NCBI RefSeq assembly: GCF_014042365.1
Contig: NZ_JACEZS010000021.1
Coordinates: 41,305-105,304, forward strand
Direction: 5' to 3'
Length of the DNA stretch: 64,000 nt
Origin: Rugamonas fusca
Lineage (GTDB): Bacteria; Pseudomonadota; Gammaproteobacteria; Burkholderiales; Burkholderiaceae_D
A program made the position numbers and the translations under genes. Shown piece after piece: positions 26,274 through 32,592 of the stretch. The notes under the pieces were generated by a model. That model did no database searches and was not told the origin of the DNA. It saw nothing but the letters and a program-made list of their open reading frames with translations. Every line of letters begins with the position of its first letter. Positions within the stretch are counted from its first letter, which is position 1.

Positions 26274-26572
26274 GAAGGGTTCCTTAATTGCGCGCACCGC
26301 GGTCATGCCGCCTGCGCGATATTGCATTCTGTCAAAATTAATTACCACAAACCAATTATAGCAAATTATTGTTCTAAATGACGTATTTGGGGAATTCAGT
26401 TTTTATTTGCCATATTTGTTGAGCCGGGATGCGGCGGCTGTCGCCCGTGCCGCCGGTGGGCGCGCCATGATTGTGGCGACGCGGCTACAGGATTGATTTG
26501 GCTCATAGAATTTTCTTTCGGCATCGACCATACTCGCGGGAAACTTTCTGGGCGCCAACACGGCGCAAGGCC
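26274..26572. other. Divergent control region between cheYZ and the GGDEF-EAL gene
   Basis: About 300 bp without a gene. The left half is AT-rich (26325-26410) and contains, on the minus strand, a perfect -10 TATAAT (plus-strand ATTATA, 26355-26360) that could serve cheYZ, with no good -35. The right half is GC-rich with short dyads. A minimal ribosome site (AAGG) stands before the ATG at 26573. Confidence 0.4.
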
Positions 26573-29137
26573 ATGCTTCTCAGTTGCGAATTCCCCATCA
26601 AGCGGCTCGTCACGCGCGATCTGCTCGCGTGCGCCCCCGATACCTCGCTGCTGGAGGTGGCCAGGCTCATGGCGGCGCGCCGCTGCAGCTCGATCCTGGT
26701 GCTGGACGGCGACGAGGCCGTGGGCATCTTCACGGAAAGTGACGTGCTGCACTTCGACCTGTCCAACCCGGCGCTGGCCACGCTGCCGGTGTCGTCGGCC
26801 ATGAGCGGGCCGGTGCAGACCATCCAGGGCGAGCTGCTGGTGGGCGAGGCGGCCGTGCAGTTCAAGCGCAACGGCATCCGCCACCTGCTGGTGGTGGACG
26901 AGCGGGGCCAGCGTCTGGGGATGCTGTCGCAAAGCGACGTGGTGCTCAACCAGGGCGCGGAGTTCTTCCTGCGCATGCGGGCCGTCAGTTCCATTCCCTG
27001 CCATACGCCGCTGGTGCTGGCCGAGGAGATGGCGCTCGATGAAGCCGTGGCCGAGATGCGCCGCTGCGGCCGTGACGCGGCCATCATCTCCTATGCCGAC
27101 GGCGGCCATGGCATCTTCACCCAGCGCGACATCGTGCGCCTGATCGCCAACGGCGGCGGCGCATCGGGCACGGTGGGCCAGCACGCCAGCCGGCCCTTGC
27201 GCAGCGTGCAGGCCGGCCAGAGCCTGTACCTGGCCCGCAAGATGCTGGCCCAGAACAAGATTCGCCACCTGGGCGTGCTCGATGACGATGAGCGGCTGGT
27301 GGGCCTGCTCAGCTTTAACGATATCCTCAGCAGCATCGAGGATGAATATGTGTCCGAACTGGGCGCGGCCCTGCGCGAGCGCGACCAGGCGCTGTGGGAG
27401 TCGCGCTACCACCTGCGGCTGGCCGACCGCGTGTTCGAGTCGACCCTGGAAGGGGTGATGGTGACGCGCGCCGACGGCACCATCGAGCGCGTCAACCCGG
27501 CCTTCGAGACGCTGACCGGCTACAGCGCCGAGGAAGCCATCGGCCGCAACGCCAGCATGCTCAGTTCCAAGCGCCAGTCGCCCGAGTTTTACCAGCAGAT
27601 GTGGGCCCAGCTGGCCGAGACGGGCTGCTGGCAGGGCGAGATCTGGAACCGCCGGCGCGATGGCGAGCTGTACCTGGAACACCTGACCATCTCCAGCATC
27701 TGCGACGACGCCGGCGTGTGCACCCATTACGCGGCCATCTTCGCCGATATCACCCAGCGCCGCATGGCCGAGGAGCGGCTGAACTACCTGGCCACCCACG
27801 ACGCGCTGACGGGCTTGCCCAACCGTTCGCTGTTCGGCGAGCGGCTGGAACACGCGCTGCGCTGCGCCCAGCGCACCCAGCACCGCAGCGCCGTGCTGTT
27901 CGTGGACCTGGACCGCTTCAAGCTCGTCAACGACAGCCTGGGCCACGGCGTGGGCGACGAGCTGCTCAAGATGGTGGGCGAGCGCCTGCGCGCCTGCGTG
28001 CGCGAGACGGACACCGTGGCCCGCCTGGGCGGCGACGAATTCACGCTGCTGCTGGAAGACGTGGGCGACGCGCGCCACGTGGCCCACATCGCGCAGAAGC
28101 TGCTGGACACGATCGGCGCGCCATTCCACATCACCGGCGAGGAAATCTACGTTACGCCCAGCATCGGTGTGAGCATGTATCCGGACGATGGCGAGGACGC
28201 GCAAACGCTGGTGCTGCACGCGGACCGCGCCATGTACGAAGCCAAGGGCGCCGGCAAGAACAACTTCCAGTTCTTCATCGGCCAGATGAACACGGACACC
28301 AACGAGCAGCTGCAGATCGAGAGCGACTTGCGCCAGGCGCTCGAGCGCGACGAGCTTGTGCTGCACTATCAGCCCAAGGTGGACCTGGCCGACGGCGCCG
28401 TGGTGGGGCTGGAGGCGTTGGTGCGCTGGCAGCATCCCACGCTGGGCTTGCTGGCGCCGGGACGCTTCATCCCCATCGCCGAGGAGACGGCGCTCATCAT
28501 CCCGCTGGGCCAGGGCGTGCTGCGCGAGGCGTGCCGCCAGGGGCGGGCCTGGCTGGACGCGGGCTACGTGTTCGGCACCATGGCCGTCAACCTGTCGCTG
28601 CGCCAGCTGCGCTGGGAAGGCTTCCTGCACGACGTGGACACCATCCTGGCCGATACCGGCTTCCCGGCCGAATACCTGCAGCTGGAACTGATCGAGAGCC
28701 AGGCCATCGATGGCTGCGCGCAGTGTGAAGGCGTGCTGCACGCGCTGGCCGCGCGCGGCATTTCGCTGGCCATCGACGATTTCGGCGTCGGCTATTCGTC
28801 CTTCGTCTACCTCAAGTCGCTGCCGCTCGACACGCTCAAGGTGGACCGCTCGCTGCTGGCCGGCACGGGCCACAGCCGGCGCGACGTGGCGGTGCTGCGC
28901 GCCATCCTGGCCATGGCCGACGCGCTCGACATGACGGTGGTGATGGAGGGCGTGGAGACGGAGGACGAAGCGGCCATGTTGCGCACCATCGGTTGCCCGC
29001 AGGTGCAGGGCTGGCTGTTCGGGCGCGCCCAGCCGGCGCAAGAGGTCGAGCCACGCCTGGCCCGCCTGCCCGCGGCGTCCACCGCGTCCTATACGGCGCC
29101 GGCCAGCCGCCCCCGTTCCCCGTCCCTGGCCCGGTAA
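26573..29137 (+). CDS. CBS(x4)-PAS-GGDEF-EAL cyclic-di-GMP protein
   Basis: An 854-residue cytoplasmic protein with no membrane segments. Four CBS repeats lie at about residues 5-60, 75-130, 140-190 and 200-255 (for example IRHLLVVDERGQRLGMLSQS). A PAS domain follows (about 285-400, GVMVTRADGTIERVNPAFE). The GGDEF motif is intact at 486-490, with an RETD inhibitory site at 477-480. The EAL motif is at 614-616, with the other catalytic segments present (LIESQAIDG, DDFGVGYSS, MEGVETEDE). CBS pairs usually bind adenine nucleotides, so c-di-GMP turnover may follow energy state. Both output domains look competent. It overlaps the convergent cheD by 49 bp. Confidence 0.95.
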   Translation: MLLSCEFPIKRLVTRDLLACAPDTSLLEVARLMAARRCSSILVLDGDEAVGIFTESDVLHFDLSNPALATLPVSSAMSGPVQTIQGELLVGEAAVQFKRNGIRHLLVVDERGQRLGMLSQSDVVLNQGAEFFLRMRAVSSIPCHTPLVLAEEMALDEAVAEMRRCGRDAAIISYADGGHGIFTQRDIVRLIANGGGASGTVGQHASRPLRSVQAGQSLYLARKMLAQNKIRHLGVLDDDERLVGLLSFNDILSSIEDEYVSELGAALRERDQALWESRYHLRLADRVFESTLEGVMVTRADGTIERVNPAFETLTGYSAEEAIGRNASMLSSKRQSPEFYQQMWAQLAETGCWQGEIWNRRRDGELYLEHLTISSICDDAGVCTHYAAIFADITQRRMAEERLNYLATHDALTGLPNRSLFGERLEHALRCAQRTQHRSAVLFVDLDRFKLVNDSLGHGVGDELLKMVGERLRACVRETDTVARLGGDEFTLLLEDVGDARHVAHIAQKLLDTIGAPFHITGEEIYVTPSIGVSMYPDDGEDAQTLVLHADRAMYEAKGAGKNNFQFFIGQMNTDTNEQLQIESDLRQALERDELVLHYQPKVDLADGAVVGLEALVRWQHPTLGLLAPGRFIPIAEETALIIPLGQGVLREACRQGRAWLDAGYVFGTMAVNLSLRQLRWEGFLHDVDTILADTGFPAEYLQLELIESQAIDGCAQCEGVLHALAARGISLAIDDFGVGYSSFVYLKSLPLDTLKVDRSLLAGTGHSRRDVAVLRAILAMADALDMTVVMEGVETEDEAAMLRTIGCPQVQGWLFGRAQPAQEVEPRLARLPAASTASYTAPASRPRSPSLAR

Positions 29138-29631
29138 GGCGCGGCGCTGCTCGCCGCCACTTGCTGGCTCCACACATCGCCGCTGGCCACGCTGAACACG
29201 ATGCGCCGGTGGCCGTGGCCGTACAGGCTCTCGGAGGCGACCGGGATGTGCCGTTCGCGCAGCAGCCGCAGCGCCAGCTCGCCGTTGCGGCGGCCGATGT
29301 CGTGGCCGTCGCCCAGCAGTGGCTGGGCGAACATGCTGGCGCCGCCGAACACCTTGGCCTGGCACTCGCCCGGCGCCGCGCCCAGGGCGGCCAGATCGCG
29401 CAACATCATCTCCAGCGCATCGGCGCAGTAGCGCGCGTCGGGCTGGCCGGCGCGCACGCTGTCGGGCGCGGGCAGCACGCTATGCGACATGGCGCCCACG
29501 CGGCGTCGCGCGTGCCACAGCGTGATCGAGACGCAGGAACCGAGCACGGTGCGGATGCGGTGTACCTGGTTGCCCACGAAGTATTGGCCGGGTAACAGGA
29601 AGATGTCGGTAACTCGGTGCGCGCGTTGCAT
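29089..29631 (-). CDS. cheD: Chemoreceptor glutamine deamidase CheD
   Basis: A 180-residue CheD. The catalytic set is visible: Cys33 in TVLGSCVSITLW, His50 in GAMSHSVLP (17 residues later, as in Thermotoga CheD) and Thr28. The KVFGGASMF block and RNGELALRLLRE are family features. CheD deamidates specific glutamines of MCPs and may bind a CheC/CheY partner. The start MQRAHRVTD is chosen by the family start; codons upstream lack coding character. The gene stands alone and has its own promoter (29698-29742), which shares a motif with the neighbouring kinase and regulator operons. Its 3' end overlaps the GGDEF-EAL gene. Confidence 0.93.
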   Translation of the reverse strand: MQRAHRVTDIFLLPGQYFVGNQVHRIRTVLGSCVSITLWHARRRVGAMSHSVLPAPDSVRAGQPDARYCADALEMMLRDLAALGAAPGECQAKVFGGASMFAQPLLGDGHDIGRRNGELALRLLRERHIPVASESLYGHGHRRIVFSVASGDVWSQQVAASSAAPYRARDGERGRLAGAV

Positions 29632-29697
29632 GCGATGGGACTCCGCGATGGCTGGCTGGTGGGCGGGAACAGCGCCCGCGCCTCCCTGGATACGCCC

Positions 29698-29742
29698 ACT
29701 ATAGGCGGCCGCAGCGCGCCTGTCTGTTGTACTTAGGTGCAG
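29698..29742 (-). promoter_or_regulatory. cheD promoter with activator-type motif
   Basis: On the minus strand GCACCTAAGTACAAC is followed after exactly 22 nt by TATAGT (plus coordinates 29698-29703), a near-consensus -10. The predicted start is near 29691, about 60 nt before cheD. The same motif and the same 22-nt distance recur at 29763-29805 and 32031-32073. No normal -35 is present, which suggests dependence on an activator. Confidence 0.65.
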
Positions 29743-29760
29743 GGGGCAAGGGCCGCGCCA

Positions 29761-29805
29761 CTGCACCAAAGTACAAGTTACAGCCGTTCCCCGGTCCGGT
29801 ACCAT
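29761..29805 (+). promoter_or_regulatory. Divergent plus-strand promoter, same motif
   Basis: GCACCAAAGTACAAG (29763-29777), 22 nt, then TACCAT (29800-29805). The motif is the right arm of a 16-bp dyad (15 of 16 matched) whose left arm serves the cheD promoter. Transcripts would cross the putative remnant frame and enter the kinase gene at 30112 with a leader of about 300 nt. Confidence 0.6.
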
Positions 29806-30111
29806 CTGCGGCGGCAGGCAGCAGGGCACTCCTGTTCAACAGATTAACGGTGGGCGCGTCTGACCAGCCTACGTGGCCCTGCGCGACTATCCCGATGGCG
29901 AGCCCGATGAAGCGCTGTTCAGCCGCTTTTGCATGCGGCCGGCGCGGGTGAGGGCCGTCCACACGCGGGGCACGGGGCGCGGCAAGGCGGCTATGGCGGG
30001 GGCGCACTTACGGCTGGCGGGAATGTGACGGTGCCTGATCTTTTTCTTCGCCGCCGCAAACTATTGGCGCTATCATGGAGGCATCGAGACAGACGAGGCG
30101 AACAGCGTGGC

Positions 30112-31401
30112 ATGACAAATCCGGTGACACCAGCGTATGCTCCCCCGGAGCGGCCCGCGCAGGGCGACATCCTTGTCGTGGAGGACACGCCGGCCTCGTT
30201 GCAGCTGTTGACCGGCCTGCTGAGCGAGGCGGGCCACCGCGTGCGCCCGGCGCCCGATGGCGAGCTGGCCCTGTGGTCGGCCCGTGGCCAGCCGCCCGAG
30301 CTGATCCTGCTTGACATCCGCATGCCGGGCATGGATGGCTACGAAGTGTGCCGCCAGCTCAAGGACGATGCGCGCCTGCGCGAGGTGCCCGTGATCTTCC
30401 TGTCGGCCTGCACCGACACGGACGACAAGCTGCGCGGCTTCGCCGTGGGCGGTGTCGATTTCATCTCCAAGCCCTACCAGTTCGAGGAAGTGCAGGCGCG
30501 CGTGCTGGCCCACCTGGAGCTCGCCCGCCTGCGCCAGCGCCTGGCCTACCAGAACGCGCACCTGGAACAGCTGGTCGAGGCCAAGGCCGAGGAACTGGCC
30601 CAGGCCCGGCTGTCGCTGCTGGGCGAACGGCAGTTGCGCGACCTGGCCGAGCGCGAGTCGCGCTTGCGCCTGTCGGAGATCGCCCACATGAACCGCAACG
30701 CCAGCGCCACCGTCTATTGCGCGGCCCTGGTGCATGAGCTGAACCAGCCGCTGGCGGCCATCATGAGCAACGCCGAGGCGGCCGAACTGTTCCTGAACAT
30801 GGAACGCCCGGCGCTGGCCGAGGTGGCCGAGATCCTGGCCGACATCCGGCGCGATGACCTGCGCGCCAGTGAACTGATACAGAGCATGCGCGACCTGCTC
30901 AAGAAGTCGGAGGCCGTCACGGCCAGCCTGGACCTGAACGAGGTGGTGCGGGTGGCGGCCATGCTGCTGGCCAGCGAGGCCAGGGTGCGCCAGTGCGCGC
31001 TGACGCTGGCGCTGGACGGCCCGGCGCTGCCGGTGGCGGCCGACCGCATCCAGCTGCAGCAGGTGATGATCAACCTGATCCTGAACGGCATGGACGCCAT
31101 GGCGGACTTGCCGCCCGGCGCGCGCCGCTTGGAGATCTCGGCGGCGCTGGCCGGGGGCCAGGCGCAAGTGCTGGTGCGCGACCACGGGGCCGGCTTCACG
31201 TGCGACCTGGAGCGGGTGTTCGAGTCGTTCTTCACCACCAAGCCAGGCGGCATGGGATTGGGATTGTCCATCGCGGCGGCCATCGTGCGCGAGCACGGCG
31301 GCCAGATCTGGGCCGGCAACTGCCCCGATGGCGGCGCCGTGGTGGGTTTTCGCCTGCCGCGGGAGGCGCTGCCGGAGCAGGGTGCGGGGGACGCGCCATG
31401 A
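30112..31401 (+). CDS. Receiver-histidine kinase hybrid (REC at N-terminus)
   Basis: A 429-residue soluble protein. An N-terminal receiver (residues 19-135; phospho-acceptor Asp68 in ILLDIRMPGMDGYE, Lys in FISKPYQ) is followed by a coiled-coil linker (about 140-195, RQRLAYQNAHLEQLVEAKAE). A histidine kinase core comes next, with His208 in LVHELNQPLAAIMSN, N-box NLILNGMDAM, DHGAGF, FESFFTTKPGG and GMGLGLSIA. The HELNQPL variant is typical of DctB/TodS-type kinases. No membrane segment is present, so it senses inside the cell or is a relay from another kinase. Its stop overlaps the next regulator's start (ATGA), so that protein is the direct partner. Confidence 0.93.
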   Translation: MTNPVTPAYAPPERPAQGDILVVEDTPASLQLLTGLLSEAGHRVRPAPDGELALWSARGQPPELILLDIRMPGMDGYEVCRQLKDDARLREVPVIFLSACTDTDDKLRGFAVGGVDFISKPYQFEEVQARVLAHLELARLRQRLAYQNAHLEQLVEAKAEELAQARLSLLGERQLRDLAERESRLRLSEIAHMNRNASATVYCAALVHELNQPLAAIMSNAEAAELFLNMERPALAEVAEILADIRRDDLRASELIQSMRDLLKKSEAVTASLDLNEVVRVAAMLLASEARVRQCALTLALDGPALPVAADRIQLQQVMINLILNGMDAMADLPPGARRLEISAALAGGQAQVLVRDHGAGFTCDLERVFESFFTTKPGGMGLGLSIAAAIVREHGGQIWAGNCPDGGAVVGFRLPREALPEQGAGDAP

Positions 31402-32015
31402 CGCCGTCGCCGCTGATCCATGTCATCGACGACGACGTCTCGCTGCGGGCCGCGCTGGGCCGGCTGCTGGCCGTGTCGGGCTACCGGGTGTGCAGCTACG
31501 AGTCGGCCAGCGCCTTTCTGGACGCGGCCCCCGACGATGAAGCAGGCTGCATCCTGCTCGACGTCCACATGCCGGGCTTGACGGGGCTGCAACTGCAGGA
31601 ACACCTGGCCGCGTGCGGCAGCATCCTGCCCATCGTGTTCCTGACCGGCAGCGCCGACATCGCCACCAGCGTGCGCGCCATCAAGGCCGGGGCCGAGGAC
31701 TACCTGCTCAAGCCGATCACCCGTGACGCCCTGGTGGACGTGATCGAGCGCGCGGTGCGGCGCTGGACGGCCGCCGCCGCCGGGCGGGCCGGGCTGGCCG
31801 ACTTGCGCCAGCGCCATGCCAGCCTGACGGCGCGCGAGCGGGAAGTATTCGCGCTGGTGATCCAGGGCTTGATGAACAAGCAGATCGCCTACGCGCTGGG
31901 CAACAGCGAGCGCACGGTCAAGGCCCAGCGCCAGGCCGTGATGGAAAAGCTGGGCGCCGATTCCGTGGCCGACCTGGTCACCATGGGTATCCGGCTCGGC
32001 GTGCTCAAGGGCTGA
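31398..32015 (+). CDS. FixJ/TodT-type response regulator (REC-LuxR HTH)
   Basis: A 205-residue regulator. The receiver has acidic Asp11-13 (HVIDDDVSLR), phospho-acceptor Asp55 (CILLDVHMPG) and YLLKPIT. A LuxR/GerE helix-turn-helix lies at about residues 138-200 (LTAREREVFALVIQGLMNKQ, then SERTVKAQRQAVMEKLG). The start ATG shares bases with the kinase stop. It is the only DNA-binding protein of the two kinase sets, so it is the best candidate for binding the motif found at the cheD, kinase and 32-kb promoters. Such regulators act as phosphorylation-dependent activators. Confidence 0.95.
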   Translation: MTPSPLIHVIDDDVSLRAALGRLLAVSGYRVCSYESASAFLDAAPDDEAGCILLDVHMPGLTGLQLQEHLAACGSILPIVFLTGSADIATSVRAIKAGAEDYLLKPITRDALVDVIERAVRRWTAAAAGRAGLADLRQRHASLTAREREVFALVIQGLMNKQIAYALGNSERTVKAQRQAVMEKLGADSVADLVTMGIRLGVLKG

Positions 32016-32030
32016 CGCCGTGGCCTATGG

Positions 32031-32073
32031 CACCAAAGGACAAGATACGGCGCCCGCCGGCTGCGCTACAGTG
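32031..32073 (+). promoter_or_regulatory. Promoter of the second regulator-kinase operon, same motif
   Basis: GCACCAAAGGACAAG (32031-32045), 22 nt, then TACAGT (32068-32073). Over 22 positions it matches the 29763 copy at 19. The predicted start near 32080 leaves a leader of about 25 nt before the ATG at 32106. Confidence 0.6.
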
Positions 32074-32105
32074 TGCACCAGGGGTGGCGGACAGGGAAGG
32101 CGGAC

Positions 32106-32498
32106 ATGACGAGCGCACAGACGGTGGTGGCGATCGTGGAGAACGACGCGGCGTTGCTGAAGGCGCTGGAACGGCTGTTGCGGGCCTGCGGCTATGGCTC
32201 GCGCCTGTACGCTTCGGCCGAGCAGTACCTGGCCCGGCCCCAGGGCGAGGCCGCGGCTTGCCTGGTGCTCGACATCGACCTCGGTGGCATCTCGGGCATC
32301 GAGCTGCAGCAGCGCCTGGTGGAGCAGGGCACGGCGCCGCCCATCATCTTCATCACCAGCCAGGCCGATGCGGCCAGCCAGCGGCGGGCCCAGGCCCTGG
32401 GCTGCCTGGCCTTTCTGCACAAGCCGTTCACTTCCAGCGACCTGCTGGGGGCCTTGCAGGCGGTGGCGCGGCTGCCGCAGCGGCCGCGGGGGACGTGA
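32106..32498 (+). CDS. Single-domain response regulator (FixJ-type receiver)
   Basis: A 130-residue receiver with no output domain. The acidic site is Glu12/Asp14 (AIVENDAALLKAL), the phospho-acceptor is Asp56 (CLVLDIDLGGISGIE), and FLHKPFTS holds the conserved Lys. The sequence is closest to FixJ/NodW receivers. It is probably a phosphate sink or relay between the kinases encoded on either side. Its own promoter carries the shared motif. It ends just before a 30-codon frame that overlaps the start of the hybrid kinase gene. Confidence 0.9.
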   Translation: MTSAQTVVAIVENDAALLKALERLLRACGYGSRLYASAEQYLARPQGEAAACLVLDIDLGGISGIELQQRLVEQGTAPPIIFITSQADAASQRRAQALGCLAFLHKPFTSSDLLGALQAVARLPQRPRGT

Positions 32499-32499
32499 C

Positions 32500-32592
32500 A
32501 TGACGCCCCGCATGGTGGCGCGGCGCGCGTGGCCGGGCGCCGCGCTGGCGGCGTTGGCCCGGCGCGTGCGCACGGATGGCGCCATCCCATGA
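32500..32592 (+). CDS. Possible 30-residue leader ORF coupling regulator and kinase
   Basis: An ATG lies one base after the regulator stop, and its stop overlaps the kinase start (ATGA at 32589-32592). The predicted peptide is Arg/Ala-rich (begins MTPRMVARRAWPGAAL) with no recognised family. It may simply keep ribosomes moving into the kinase gene. Alternatively the region is an untranslated spacer. Low confidence as a real protein. Confidence 0.25.
   Translation: MTPRMVARRAWPGAALAALARRVRTDGAIP

Larger units (their letters stand above)
29632..30111. other. Divergent promoter region with possible coding remnant
   Basis: A 480-bp gap between cheD and the sensor kinase. It holds two divergent promoters sharing a 16-bp dyad (29727-29742 and 29761-29776). 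An open frame at 29864-30028 (54 codons, no start codon at its beginning) has coding-like third-position GC and reads YVALRDYPDGEPDEALFSRF. It may be the remnant of a lost gene; no family is recognised. Confidence 0.5.

Noticed and set aside
29699..30007. 102-codon minus-strand frame in the cheD-kinase gap
   Set aside because: Crosses the divergent promoter dyad, is Pro/Arg-rich, and has no motif.
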